A stretch of DNA of 64,000 nt, taken from Gemmataceae bacterium (GTDB lineage: Bacteria > Planctomycetota > Planctomycetia > Gemmatales > Gemmataceae). The stretch is taken from NCBI GenBank assembly GCA_025055795.1, contig JANWVV010000010.1, positions 43,416-107,415 on the forward strand. The letters run 5' to 3'. This document shows, one piece after another, positions 35,433-45,273 of the stretch (within the stretch, counting starts at the first letter, position 1; each line of letters opens with the position of its first letter). The notes under the pieces were generated by a model, which saw only the letters and a list, made by a program, of their open reading frames with translations, had not been told where the DNA came from and searched no databases. The translations under genes were made by a program, and so were the position numbers.

Positions 35433-36530
35433 TCAGTCTTCGTAGCGGCGGATCCGTTGTTCCAATTGCTGCTTAAGACGGGGATTATCGGCAGCCGCTG
35501 CCAGGGCCTGGGCGCCAATCTCTTTCGCCTTCGCCTTGTTGCCGGCAGCAAAGTGAGCTTCGGCTAGCAGATACAGCGCCATCGGGTCTTTCTCGCCGTT
35601 GATTTTAACCAGTGCCTCCGCAGCACGGATGGCTATGGCCGTCATCTCCTGGTGCTTGCTGGCCTGTGGGGTGATCAGAACGCTAACAAGGCTTTGCAGA
35701 GCAGAGGTGTCATCGTATTTGATAGCTTTTTCCAGAATGTGGGTGGCTGTTTTGTGGGCCTGGTCCAGTTTGCCTGCCTGCAGGGCACTGAGAATGCGGG
35801 GCGAGTTGAAGTAAGGGATGCCGGCCAGCTCGGGATGCTTGCTTTCGAATTGTTCCAGTTTGGTGAGAAACTCGGCGGGTTGGCGGGAGGCCGCAAAGAC
35901 ACTTTCCACTTCCTGCTCGATCTTTTCAATGGTGGCCAGATCATCCGGTCCCCAGCGATCGGCCACTACTTTGGGCAGGACCGCGTCCAGATACATCGGA
36001 TGACCAATGTAGGCAATGTGCCCTTTGCGATCCACCACAAAGCAACAGGGGATGCCCGTACGGCCGGCGGCCCGCATCCAGGCGTCATAAGTGGCGCGAT
36101 CATCACTATAGGCGAAGCGGTATTTCAGTTTACTGCCCCGTTTTTTGACAAATTCGGTCACCTTGGCTTCAGTATTGTTCGGATCCTGAGCGGTGTAGCC
36201 GATGAATACCACCCCTTTGTCTTTGTATTGCTGTTGGAGTTCGCTCATGTGAGGCATCATGACGATGCACGGCCCACACCAGGTGGCCCAGAACTCCACC
36301 ACGTACACGGTGCCTTTCTCCAAGGTACCCACGGGATCCCCATTCCACCATTTGTCCGCCTTCAGTGGAGGCGCGGGATCGCCAACTTTGAGCTTATAGT
36401 CGGACGGGGCCTTGGAAGGAGGTTGCTTGTCTTTGTCTTGAGCCCACAGCCGATGTGGACTAGTAGTCAGTCCGGCGATTCCTCCTAGCAAAACAATCGC
36501 CGCAGGCACTCGGGAACGCAGACGGAACAT
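35433..36530 (-). CDS. Exported TlpA-like thioredoxin-domain protein
   Basis: 365 residues with a signal peptide (AAIVLLGGIAGLTTSPHRLWA). The AhpC/TSA-TlpA-like domain at about 45-205 contains KVGDPAPPLKADKWWNG and the redox motif WCGPC (C85, C88), with the cis-Pro region in GIPCCFVVDRKGHIAYIG. The C-terminal ~150 residues are helical and TPR-like (AIRAAEALVKINGEKDPMALYLLAEAHFAAGNKAKAKEIG). The likely role is thiol-disulfide exchange outside the cytoplasmic membrane. The ATG at 36530 has GGAGG upstream. It is convergent with the lipid cassette. Confidence 0.92.
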   Translation of the reverse strand: MFRLRSRVPAAIVLLGGIAGLTTSPHRLWAQDKDKQPPSKAPSDYKLKVGDPAPPLKADKWWNGDPVGTLEKGTVYVVEFWATWCGPCIVMMPHMSELQQQYKDKGVVFIGYTAQDPNNTEAKVTEFVKKRGSKLKYRFAYSDDRATYDAWMRAAGRTGIPCCFVVDRKGHIAYIGHPMYLDAVLPKVVADRWGPDDLATIEKIEQEVESVFAASRQPAEFLTKLEQFESKHPELAGIPYFNSPRILSALQAGKLDQAHKTATHILEKAIKYDDTSALQSLVSVLITPQASKHQEMTAIAIRAAEALVKINGEKDPMALYLLAEAHFAAGNKAKAKEIGAQALAAAADNPRLKQQLEQRIRRYED

Positions 36531-36690
36531 GGGGTGGTGACCTCCACAATTACGGTTGAAAAGATCATTCAAGAATCCAGAACTGTTTTCAGGATCAAGC
36601 AAATCTGCCGGTAGTGCAAGTAGAAAACGGTTGGATCGTCCATTTTTTAGGCAAGTTTGGGTACGTTGTCACGGTCGAACATTACCAGTC

Positions 36691-36747
36691 AGGTTGGGGC
36701 TGTAGATTGTGCATAGGGTTTAGGTTAGGGCTGTAGATTGCACAGGG
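36691..36747. repeat. Imperfect direct repeat upstream of sucA
   Basis: AGGTTGGGGCTGTAGATTGT and the bases after it to 36718 recur nearly unchanged at 36722-36747 with one internal deletion. The unit is about 27 bases. It lies 85-140 bases before the sucA start and could be a pair of regulator sites or a slippage remnant. Confidence 0.6.
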
Positions 36748-36833
36748 TCAGCGGCACATGGGTATGATCCGGCGGTAGAAAGACATGTCCGACCTATAAT
36801 TGGCTACAGGAGAGCATGGGGGAGGGGGAGGCA

Positions 36834-39737
36834 ATGCATAGCGACAACGCCACGCTGCTGGAGGAGTTGTATCAGCGTTGGCGGGACAAACCGCAAGCCG
36901 TGGAGCCGAGTTGGGCTGCCTTCTTTGCAGGCATGGAATTTGCATTGGGGCGGTTGGATGGCTCCGTAGCGGCTTGTTCAGCTGCGCAATTGCGTCGGCA
37001 GATCGGCGTTGAACGCCTGATTCAATGGTATCGCCAGGCCGGCCATCTGCAAGCAGCCATTAACCCGTTGGCCAGCACTGCCACCTCCCCCTTGCTCGAC
37101 TTAGCCAACTTTGGCCTGACGACTGAAGATCTGGATCAACGTGTAGACGCTTCCTCCGTATTCGGCCTGGAAGGGACAGTACGACTCCACGAACTGCTGC
37201 AACATCTACAGGCCGCTTATTGTGGCAGTGTGGGCGCGGAGTTCATGCATATCGACTCGCTGGAGATCCGCGATTGGATCGCTCAGCGACTGGAAACGAC
37301 CCGCGGACGCTGGAACCTGGGACTGCGACAACGCTACCGTATCCTGATCACCCTGCTGCAGGCCGAGACTTTTGAAAAGTTCCTGCACACCAAATACGTC
37401 GGCCAGAAACGCTTCTCCCTGGAAGGGGGTGAAACCCTTATTCCCATCCTCGATGCCCTGATAGAGAAAGGGCCAGCTCTGGGAGTGCGGGAATATGTTT
37501 TAGGCATGGCCCACCGCGGACGCCTCAACGTCCTGGCCAACATTCTGGGCAAGCCCCTGGCGGAAATCTTTTACGAGTTTGAAGACAACTATCTGCCCCA
37601 ATCCACCTTCGATGGTGACGGCGATGTCAAATATCACTTGGGCTTTTCCGCGGACGTCCAGACGGCCGAGGGACATACCATTCACGTCTCGCTGACTCCC
37701 AATCCCAGCCACTTGGAGATCGTCGATCCGGTGGTACAAGGGCGGGTACGCTGCAAGCAACGACTTCATCAGGACCGGGAACGCAAAATGGGTGTGCCCG
37801 TGCTCATCCATGGCGATGCCGCCTTCGCAGGCCAAGGGATCGTCATGGAAACCTTCAACCTGATGAATCTGGCCGGTTACCGCACCGGTGGTACCATTCA
37901 CATCATCGTCAACAACCAGATTGGCTTTACCACTAATCCCCGCGATGCCCGCTCCACCCAGTACTGCACCGACATCGCCAAGTTCGTCCAGGTACCGATC
38001 TTTCATGTCAATGCGGAAGATCCTGAAGCGTGTGTGGCGATTGCCCAATTGGCGTTAGAGTTTCGCCAGCAATTTCAGCGCGATGTAGTCATTGACCTGG
38101 TATGTTACCGGAAGTGGGGCCATAACGAGGGGGACAATCCCAGTTTTACCCAGCCGTTACAGTGTCGCATTATCGAGCAGAAGCGGCCCATCTCACAGAT
38201 TTATGCCGAGCGACTGACGCGGATGGCTCAGGAGCAAGCGGCGGACACCCTCAGCGGCGAGGTTGTGGCCGCCTTGGATGCCGAGTTCCAGGAACGGTTG
38301 CAGCAGACGGTACGTCAGGCCGACGTAGCCATAGCTGAGTATCGCCGCAAACTGGAAGCCGCATTGGGGGAGGTGCGGGGACAGGGACCAAGCCGTGTGC
38401 CCCGCCGCCGGGGGATGGAAGGTTTTGGCGGCCGGTGGCGGGGCCTGCACCGCCGCTACGACCACCAGCCGGTGGCCACCGGTGCGCCCGGATTGCTGTT
38501 GGACCGCGTCGCTGATGCGTTCATCCAACTACCTCAAGGTTTTACCCTGCATCCCCAACTGGTCAAGGTGATGCAAGCACGACATGAAGCGGTGCGACAG
38601 CGCAAAGCGGTGGACTGGGCCACTGCGGAGGCCCTGGCCTTCGGTACTCTTTTGTTGGAAGGGATCCCTGTCCGTCTCAGTGGACAGGACAGCCGCCGAG
38701 GGACCTTCTCGCAACGCCATAGTGTGTTGGTCGATTACCTCACAGGAGCCGAATACTACCCCTTGGCTCACCTCGCCCCCGATCAAGCCGCTTTCGAAGT
38801 CTACGATAGCAGCCTGTCCGAGGCCGCCATTCTCGGCTTCGAGTATGGCTATTCCCTCGACGACCCTTATGCGCTGGTTCTGTGGGAAGCCCAGTTCGGC
38901 GACTTCGCCAACGGGGCCCAAGTGATCATCGACCAGTTCATCGTATCGGGTGAATCGAAATGGAACCGCTCCAGCGGTCTGGTCTTGTTGCTACCACATG
39001 GTTACGAAGGGCAGGGGCCCGAACATTCCTCGGCGCGTCTGGAACGGTTTTTACAGATGTGTGCCGAGGATAATATTCAGGTGTGTTATCCTAGCACCCC
39101 GGCTCAGTATTTCCATCTGCTACGGCGGCAAGTAAAACGCCATTTCCGTAAACCGCTGGTAGTCATGACGCCTAAAAGCCTGTTGCGGTTGCCGGCCGCC
39201 CAGTCGGGGGTGACAGAGCTGGAAGCCGGCCACTTCCACGAAGTTCTAGACGACGGGGGAGCTAATCCCGAGGTGGTTACCCGAGTACTGTTGTGCACAG
39301 GCAAGATTTATTATGATTTGCAGCGGCGTCGCGAACAGTTGCAGACAGTGGCCGTGGCCCTGGTGCGTCTAGAGCAGTTGTACCCGTGGCCAGCGGAACA
39401 ACTGGCCGCGGTATTGGGACGGTATCGCCGGTGTCGGGAGTGGCTGTGGGTCCAAGAAGAACCGCAGAACATGGGTGCTTGGACCTTTGTGGAACCGCGG
39501 CTGCGGGCCTTGGGATTCCCAGTCGAATACGTCGGACGCGATGCGGGGGCCAGCCCGGCAACAGGCTCCTATCACGTGCACCAGCGCGAGCAGGAGTTGA
39601 TAGTGGAGGGGGCCTTTGCCGTTACACCCCCTGCTCCCATTGGCCCCGGGTTTGTTGGCTGGTTACCGCCGTCGGCAGCGGAGGATGCATCCAATGGTGC
39701 CCCTATTGCCTCTGTCCCCTCCGTCCGCTCGGGCTAG
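36834..39737 (+). CDS. sucA: 2-oxoglutarate dehydrogenase E1 component
   Basis: Thiamine-diphosphate-dependent decarboxylase of the TCA cycle. 967 residues. The N-terminal segment LLEELYQRWRDKPQAVEPSWAAFF is the E2-binding type start. Core motifs include MAHRGRLNVLANILGKP, FSADVQTAEGHTIHVSL, NPSHLEIVDPVVQGRVR and the ThDP loop GDAAFAGQGIVMETFNL...NNQIGFTT. The transketolase-like C-terminal half includes FEYGYSLDDPYALVLWEAQFGDFANGAQ and LPHGYEGQGPEHSSARLERFLQ. The ATG at 36834 follows a GGAGGGGGAGG site; an upstream ATG at 36816 is less likely. sucB and lpd follow. Confidence 0.96.
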   Translation: MHSDNATLLEELYQRWRDKPQAVEPSWAAFFAGMEFALGRLDGSVAACSAAQLRRQIGVERLIQWYRQAGHLQAAINPLASTATSPLLDLANFGLTTEDLDQRVDASSVFGLEGTVRLHELLQHLQAAYCGSVGAEFMHIDSLEIRDWIAQRLETTRGRWNLGLRQRYRILITLLQAETFEKFLHTKYVGQKRFSLEGGETLIPILDALIEKGPALGVREYVLGMAHRGRLNVLANILGKPLAEIFYEFEDNYLPQSTFDGDGDVKYHLGFSADVQTAEGHTIHVSLTPNPSHLEIVDPVVQGRVRCKQRLHQDRERKMGVPVLIHGDAAFAGQGIVMETFNLMNLAGYRTGGTIHIIVNNQIGFTTNPRDARSTQYCTDIAKFVQVPIFHVNAEDPEACVAIAQLALEFRQQFQRDVVIDLVCYRKWGHNEGDNPSFTQPLQCRIIEQKRPISQIYAERLTRMAQEQAADTLSGEVVAALDAEFQERLQQTVRQADVAIAEYRRKLEAALGEVRGQGPSRVPRRRGMEGFGGRWRGLHRRYDHQPVATGAPGLLLDRVADAFIQLPQGFTLHPQLVKVMQARHEAVRQRKAVDWATAEALAFGTLLLEGIPVRLSGQDSRRGTFSQRHSVLVDYLTGAEYYPLAHLAPDQAAFEVYDSSLSEAAILGFEYGYSLDDPYALVLWEAQFGDFANGAQVIIDQFIVSGESKWNRSSGLVLLLPHGYEGQGPEHSSARLERFLQMCAEDNIQVCYPSTPAQYFHLLRRQVKRHFRKPLVVMTPKSLLRLPAAQSGVTELEAGHFHEVLDDGGANPEVVTRVLLCTGKIYYDLQRRREQLQTVAVALVRLEQLYPWPAEQLAAVLGRYRRCREWLWVQEEPQNMGAWTFVEPRLRALGFPVEYVGRDAGASPATGSYHVHQREQELIVEGAFAVTPPAPIGPGFVGWLPPSAAEDASNGAPIASVPSVRSG

Positions 39738-39892
39738 CCTCGCCGGCACCCCAACACCGGCATGGCGAAATGAGCGTAGCAAGAATTGGGCTGGCCGGCA
39801 TGCTTAATCCCACCAAAAACATGCTCAGACAGATAACCGCAGGGCGATCCCATCAGCGCCGAGTTGGTAGGGTCAAAGGTCTGTCAGGATGA

Positions 39893-39936
39893 AGAACACC
39901 CTTCAGAGCTGAATGGAGAACACCCTTTAGAGCTGA
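39893..39936. repeat. 20-base direct repeat between sucA and sucB
   Basis: AGAACACCCTTCAGAGCTGA (39893-39912) is repeated with a single C-to-T change at 39917-39936, four bases later. It lies in the 250-base sucA-sucB spacer, about 55 bases before the sucB start. Confidence 0.8.
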
Positions 39937-39988
39937 CAATCGGGATCCGGACGCCAGGGCTCCCTGAATTGCAGGAGTGCCGTCAGTC

Positions 39989-41545
39989 ATGCCGCAGATA
40001 CAGGTTATGGTGCCTACTGTGGGAGAATCGATCAGCGAAGCCACCCTCAACCGCTGGCTCAAACCGGACGGTGCCTGGGTCCAAGTGGACGAACCGATTG
40101 CGGAGTTGGGCACCGACAAAGCCACTCAGGAGCTCCCGGCCCCAGCGACGGGTCGACTATCCCTACGGGTACGGGAGGGCGAAACTGTAAAAGTGGGAAG
40201 TCTGATTGCCGTAATTGACACGGACGCTTCCCTCCCCAGCGGACAACCTACCCCGCCTCCACCCGTGGGTGAAAAAGCACCAGCCACCAGTGGCAATGTC
40301 ACGCGAGCAGATGGTAGTCCTGCTACTCCTTCGGGTTCATTACCAGAAAGAAATGTTTTTCCTGCTGAATTAGCGACGGAGCGTCTGCCCACACGAGGGA
40401 GCAGTGCCCCAACGGTTGGACCAATTTCTGCAATCTCTGCTGTATCTGCACCAGAGGGCGCGACGCCGCCAGCAGTTCCCCCAGCTATAGCGAGTGCTCC
40501 GCAGGGGGCGTCTACGCCGTCACCTCCTCCTTCGCCGGCGGCTGCTCGATTACTGGCGGAAGCCAACCTGACCGCAGCCGAAGTGCCGGGTACGGGGCGT
40601 GGAGGGCGAATCACCAAGGGGGATGTGCTAGCGGCGATACAGCAGCGGCAGGCTAGCACCCTTGGCCCGCGCGACACAAGCGTGTCAACTCCGCTCGACG
40701 CTGCGGCCTCCTCAGGTCCTGTGATCGGAACCTCTGGCAACGGCAGCCCGCCAGGAGTTGCCGCTCCAGAACCCCAGACTTCGGCTACCGCTCCTGGAGC
40801 TCCGTCCCTGCCCTCCGCCGCAGTGGCGGTGAACCAAGGCCAGCGACGCATAACTCGAGAGCCGATGAGTCACATACGCCGGCGAATCGCCGAACGCCTT
40901 GTGGAAAGCCAGCAGACCACAGCCACGCTGACCACTTTCAACGAAGCGGACATGTCCGCCATCATCGAATTGCGTCAGCGATTCGGCGAACGTTTCGAGA
41001 AAAAACATGGTGTCAAACCAGGCTTCATGTCTTTTTTTGTTAAAGCAGTGGTGGAGGCGCTCAAGGCGTTTCCTGTTGTTAACGCCCGGATTGAGGGGCA
41101 ACAGATCGTTTACCATCATTACTATGACATTGGTGTGGCCGTCAGCACGGACCGTGGTCTGATGGTACCGGTCATCCGGGATGCAGATACCTTGAGTCTG
41201 GCAGACATCGAGCGGACGATTGCCGAACTGGCCCGCAAGGCCCGCGAAGGCCGAATCACGGTCCAGGACCTGGAAGGGGGCACCTTTACCATCACCAATG
41301 GTGGCGTGTTCGGTTCGCTCCTAAGCACGCCTATCCTCAACCCGCCCCAGTCAGCAATTCTGGGTATGCATGCCATCCAAAAACGACCGGTTGTGGTCAA
41401 CGACCAGATCGTTATCCGTCCGATGATGTATCTGGCTCTTAGTTATGATCATCGCCTGATTGATGGCCGGGAGGCAGTGCAGTTCCTGGTTCGGGTTAAG
41501 GAATGCATTGAAAATCCGGCCGTTTTGCTTCTGGACCTGTCATGA
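39989..41545 (+). CDS. sucB: Dihydrolipoyllysine succinyltransferase (2-oxoglutarate dehydrogenase E2)
   Basis: 518 residues. The lipoyl domain (1-80) carries K44 in [18 protein letters not shown] long Pro/Ala/Ser linker follows, then the peripheral E1/E3-binding domain ([36 protein letters not shown]), a second flexible linker, and the catalytic domain from about residue 285 ([20 protein letters not shown]). The active-site DHRLIDG is near the C-terminus. Two long linkers make it larger than the ~400-residue E. coli SucB. The ATG at 39989 has AGGAG eleven bases upstream; a GTG at 39977 is in frame. lpd follows after about 100 bases. Confidence 0.95.
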   Translation: MPQIQVMVPTVGESISEATLNRWLKPDGAWVQVDEPIAELGTDKATQELPAPATGRLSLRVREGETVKVGSLIAVIDTDASLPSGQPTPPPPVGEKAPATSGNVTRADGSPATPSGSLPERNVFPAELATERLPTRGSSAPTVGPISAISAVSAPEGATPPAVPPAIASAPQGASTPSPPPSPAAARLLAEANLTAAEVPGTGRGGRITKGDVLAAIQQRQASTLGPRDTSVSTPLDAAASSGPVIGTSGNGSPPGVAAPEPQTSATAPGAPSLPSAAVAVNQGQRRITREPMSHIRRRIAERLVESQQTTATLTTFNEADMSAIIELRQRFGERFEKKHGVKPGFMSFFVKAVVEALKAFPVVNARIEGQQIVYHHYYDIGVAVSTDRGLMVPVIRDADTLSLADIERTIAELARKAREGRITVQDLEGGTFTITNGGVFGSLLSTPILNPPQSAILGMHAIQKRPVVVNDQIVIRPMMYLALSYDHRLIDGREAVQFLVRVKECIENPAVLLLDLS

Positions 41546-41648
41546 CTTTTTCTCAGGTAATCTGAACCCTAGCCCCCGACCGATCTGACCGATCCCTGGG
41601 CTGGTGATGGGGACTACCCTGGAGTGTTGAAGAACGGAACTCGACCTT

Positions 41649-43061
41649 ATGGCTGAAATGTATGATTTGGTTGTGATTGGTGCAGGGCCGGGGGGTTATG
41701 TGGCCGCCATACGGGCAGCTCAACTAGGTCTGAAAGTCGCCTGCATCGAAAAGCGGTCACGCTTGGGAGGAACGTGTCTGAACATCGGTTGTATTCCTTC
41801 CAAGGCTCTTCTGGACTCCAGTTACTGGTACGCCTTGGCACGACAACAGGCGCTGGCAAGTCACGGAGTGCGATTGTCGGGAGTATCGTTGGATCTGCCC
41901 GGCTTACTTGCACGCAAGGAACGGATTGTGCATGAACTGACGCAAGGGATCGCGTATCTATTCAAAAAGTACGGCGTCACATCGTATCACGGATCGGCCC
42001 GCCTGGTAGGGGGGCACCAGGTGGAGGTGCAACTGGTTGAAAGCGAACGCCTTATCTTGGAAGGACGGTACATTCTGCTGGCTACGGGGAGCGTCGCTGT
42101 TGAACTCCCTTTTCTGCCCTTCGATGGCCAAGGCGTGGTTAGCTCGACCGAGGCGTTGGATTTCTCCAAGGTACCTCAACATCTGCTGGTGATTGGGGCT
42201 GGTTACATCGGTCTGGAACTCGGTTCGGTCTGGCAACGTTTGGGGGCGGAAGTGACTGTGCTGGAGGCCTTACCCCGCTTGCTCCCTCAGGCCGATGGCG
42301 AAGTAGCGGCGGAGGTCCATAAACAATTGAGCCGACAAGGGTTGCGGTTCCACTTACAGATGCGCGTTACCAGGATGCGGCGTCAGGGGGACATGATAAT
42401 CGTAACCGCCCAGGGTCCGGATGGAACCGAACGGGATTTTATGGCCGATCGCATTCTGGTAGCAGTGGGACGCAAGCCGTGCGTCGAGGGACTGGGATTG
42501 GAACAAGTGGGCTTGCGTCTGGATCCAATCAGTGGTCGGCTTCCCGTAGATGGGGGATATCGTACCGCTGTGCCTCACATTTTTGCCATAGGTGACCTGA
42601 TAGCTGGGCCAATGCTGGCCCACAAGGCCAGTGCCGAAGGAGTGGTGGTAGCCGAGCGACTAGCTGGCATGCAACCGCGTCTCAATTACGCAGCGATTCC
42701 CAGCGTGATTTACATTCATCCAGAAGTGGCCAGCGTCGGCGCGACGGAAGAACAGCTCCAGCAGCAAAAAATCCGGTATCGGGTCGGTCGCTTTCCCTTT
42801 CTAGCTAACGGAAGAGCCAAAGCTCTTGGAGAAAGCGGGGGCTGGGTCAAGGTACTGGCCGACGAAGCTACGGATCGTCTGCTGGGGGTGCACATTGTCG
42901 GACCGCAGGCTTCGGAACTTATCGCCGAATGTGCCACTCTGATGGAGTTTCACGCTAGTGCCGAGGATGTCGCCCGTTGCATCCACCCTCACCCTAGCTT
43001 GAGCGAAGCCCTCGCTGAAGCAGCGCGGATGGCTTGGTGTGGAAAACCCCTCCATTTGTAA
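41649..43061 (+). CDS. lpdA: Dihydrolipoyl dehydrogenase (E3)
   Basis: 470 residues. FAD motif VVIGAGPGGYVAAIRAAQLG, redox disulfide GGTCLNIGCIPSKALL (C43, C48), NAD motif LVIGAGYIGLELGSVWQRLG, second FAD motif IFAIGDLIAGPMLAHKASAEG, and the C-terminal catalytic HPHPSLSEA. It reoxidises the lipoyl groups of the sucB product. It closes the sucA-sucB-lpd operon, so this genome encodes the whole complex in one place; it may also serve pyruvate dehydrogenase. Confidence 0.97.
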   Translation: MAEMYDLVVIGAGPGGYVAAIRAAQLGLKVACIEKRSRLGGTCLNIGCIPSKALLDSSYWYALARQQALASHGVRLSGVSLDLPGLLARKERIVHELTQGIAYLFKKYGVTSYHGSARLVGGHQVEVQLVESERLILEGRYILLATGSVAVELPFLPFDGQGVVSSTEALDFSKVPQHLLVIGAGYIGLELGSVWQRLGAEVTVLEALPRLLPQADGEVAAEVHKQLSRQGLRFHLQMRVTRMRRQGDMIIVTAQGPDGTERDFMADRILVAVGRKPCVEGLGLEQVGLRLDPISGRLPVDGGYRTAVPHIFAIGDLIAGPMLAHKASAEGVVVAERLAGMQPRLNYAAIPSVIYIHPEVASVGATEEQLQQQKIRYRVGRFPFLANGRAKALGESGGWVKVLADEATDRLLGVHIVGPQASELIAECATLMEFHASAEDVARCIHPHPSLSEALAEAARMAWCGKPLHL

Positions 43062-43337
43062 GACGCTGGCTATCGTTATCGCCTACGGATTGGATTGCTG
43101 GTGTTTTCACTTCATTCCCTATTTTCCTCGCGCTTGGTCGGATGGGTGTAACCGTATCCATCTGTCGACCATCCTCGTTTGTAATGACAGTCACAGTTGT
43201 TCCGGATGTTAAAGCCGGCCGATAGTCATCGGGGGAAGGCTGACCGATGCGTCAGCTTCTGCAATCTTCGTAGGTAGTCAGATGCAGTGAGCAACAACGG
43301 CGGATAGCCGCGGTTCAACTATAGTGGATTGATAGTC

Positions 43338-44192
43338 ATGCCACAGCGAGGTAGTACGGGGTGGGGTCTTCGGCTGCTCCTTCTAGTTGCGGTCAGCTTG
43401 GGGCTGGGAGTCAGCGGAGTAGAAGCGGAGGAAGATGACGAAACAGAAAGGGTGCGGGGATACCTCCGTCGGGTGCAGGGGTGGCCCGGCCAGTCTTACG
43501 ATCAAAGTAGCGGGTGTTGGTCCGAGCGTAACGCCGGAATGTTAGAGGAAACGGCGTGGGCGGCACCGCCGGCAGGCGTGGGCCAATGCCGCTACTACTT
43601 CATTCTGTTCGGTGGTCAAGCGATTCCATTTCGTCCGCGTACGGCTCATACCTGGGCTATTTTTGCCAAGGCTGTCCGTCAGGCGGATGCATCCTTAGCG
43701 GTGGAGTGGTTTACGATCAGTTGGCTCCCCGCTGAGGGACCTGTGCGTCCGTTGCGTCTTTGGCCCCAAGCGGGACGCAACTACACTCTGGCGGAAACCA
43801 TGCAGCGGGCCGCCGAACAAAACGATAGAGTTTCCATGTGGGGGCCGTTCGAGATTTCTGCCTTGCGATATGAACTGGCAAAACAATGGTTTTTCCGTCT
43901 TAACAGCGGGCAGGTACGCTATCGTGTACTGGATACTCTGTGGTTCAATCCCCGCATTGCCCATTGTGTTCATGCTGTTACCTACGCTGATCCTGTTCTC
44001 TATCGTCGCATACAACCAGTTGTGCGTGTCGGGGAACCAGGCACCAGCCGACTGGCCAGGATATACGTTCAGACTGGTGCTTTTATCCATCCCGAGGTGA
44101 CCCATGACTGGTTAATCCCTGTCATTGGCCTGGATCGCTACCCATTCGTGCGACGCCAGCCAGGGGAGTATATCCCTCGCGAGTTCCGATAA
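43338..44192 (+). CDS. Exported protein of unknown function
   Basis: 284 residues. A signal peptide is clear (LRLLLLVAVSLGLGVSGVEA) followed by an acidic linker EEDDETER. The mature part is Trp/Tyr/Arg-rich and includes FRPRTAHTWAIFAKAV, VEWFTISWLPAEGPVRPLRL, GPFEISALRYELAKQW and IYVQTGAFIHPEVTHDWLIPVIGL. I do not recognise the family. Two cysteines lie early in the mature chain (SGCWSERN; GVGQCRYY) and one later (IAHCVHAV). The ATG at 43338 is preferred over the in-frame TTG at 43329. It is on the same strand as lpd but 276 bases away, so a separate transcript is likely. Confidence 0.72.
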   Translation: MPQRGSTGWGLRLLLLVAVSLGLGVSGVEAEEDDETERVRGYLRRVQGWPGQSYDQSSGCWSERNAGMLEETAWAAPPAGVGQCRYYFILFGGQAIPFRPRTAHTWAIFAKAVRQADASLAVEWFTISWLPAEGPVRPLRLWPQAGRNYTLAETMQRAAEQNDRVSMWGPFEISALRYELAKQWFFRLNSGQVRYRVLDTLWFNPRIAHCVHAVTYADPVLYRRIQPVVRVGEPGTSRLARIYVQTGAFIHPEVTHDWLIPVIGLDRYPFVRRQPGEYIPREFR

Positions 44193-44540
44193 CTAATCGC
44201 CTAGATCACGCCTGATTCACACCCTAGCTATTGCAAAGCGGTTCAATCATAACAGCAGTTGGTGCCATATTATCTAATGAGTGCCTATAATTTTTGCTGT
44301 GACGAAAGTGCAATTGATTCATGTGTCATTGTTTTATCGTTTTAGCAATTCGTCACAAGAACGTGTAGCTTAGAACATATTTTGATAATCAATCCATCTG
44401 GTGTTACGGTACTGCGTATGGTGATTTGGGCAAAACTTAATTGAGTTGACAAAGCAATCTTGTCGAACCAAAGGGGGACATAGGGAGCACGTCGGCAGAA
44501 TACCCAGCCGATAGCTAGCGTCAACTCTGCTCGGGGGCGT
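44193..44540. other. AT-rich convergent intergenic region
   Basis: About 350 bases between two convergent genes. No gene is supported and no clear bidirectional terminator was found. Confidence 0.45.
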
Positions 44541-44948
44541 TTACTTTTTGTTCTCCTTCGGCTCGAGGGTAACAATCTTCTGGAAATTAAGCACGCGGTG
44601 TACCTGTTGTACCGCCTGCAACGCCTCTTCTTTACTTGGATAGGCGACTACGCCAATCGCCAGGGATTTCCCTTCTGCATTTTTGATGCGGAACCGCCAG
44701 CCGTCCTTGGCCTGGTAAACTTCCACTACTCCCTCCGAGGCAGGGCTAGGATTAGGTTTAGAACCGGCAGAACCAGGTTTGTCCTGACTGGATGGGGACT
44801 TGGAAGGCGTTGTGCTTTTCGGGTCGTCCTTTTTCTGTTGCGCAACTCGAAGGGTGGTTTCTGTAGCTTGGGTAGGTCTGGAAGCCGTTGCAAATAGGCA
44901 AACAGCCACAGCAAAAGACCCAACACCGATCAACATCCACTTCCGCAT
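44541..44948 (-). CDS. Exported DUF1508-like small protein
   Basis: 135 residues. A signal peptide (MLIGVGSFAVAVCLFATASRPTQA) leads into a Lys/Ser/Pro-rich linker (~35 residues) and one DUF1508-like unit: VVEVYQAKDGWRFRIKNAEGKSLAIG, then YPSKEEALQAVQQVHRV. DUF1508 (YegP-type) proteins usually carry two such units and are cytosolic, so an exported single unit is atypical. Function of the family is not established. The ATG at 44948 starts the signal peptide directly. Confidence 0.75.
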   Translation of the reverse strand: MRKWMLIGVGSFAVAVCLFATASRPTQATETTLRVAQQKKDDPKSTTPSKSPSSQDKPGSAGSKPNPSPASEGVVEVYQAKDGWRFRIKNAEGKSLAIGVVAYPSKEEALQAVQQVHRVLNFQKIVTLEPKENKK

Positions 44949-45273
44949 GCTGCTATCTCCCATCTCCTACTTTGATCGACATTACGCGAGCGATTCGCCC
45001 CCATTCGGTTAGACTCGATATCGACGACCATGATAATATCAGCGACAACGAATAGGGAATAGCAGGTCAACCCCGAGGAGTTGACAAGTTCAGAGACGGG
45101 TATTTTTTCGGAACTTCAGCGAGCGTAAGGCGTCTGAAACAATAACAGAGCGGTGGTAGACCTTCCAAAATCCTAGACAGTGTATTTTCCGAATTTTTGG
45201 ATGGAGAAGTAAACCACCGCAGGGGCCGATGAGAGCACCAGGTACCGGTTAGGCATCAGTAGGGGGCTTGAGT
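44949..45273. other. Divergent intergenic region
   Basis: About 325 bases between the DUF1508-like gene and the DUF1501 gene. It must contain both promoters; none stands out. Confidence 0.4.

Noticed and set aside
35652..36488. 278-codon plus-strand frame inside the TlpA-like gene
   Set aside because: Shadow of the minus-strand gene, which has a signal peptide and a WCGPC motif.
36691..36747. CRISPR-like repeat
   Set aside because: Only two imperfect copies with almost no spacer and no cas genes.
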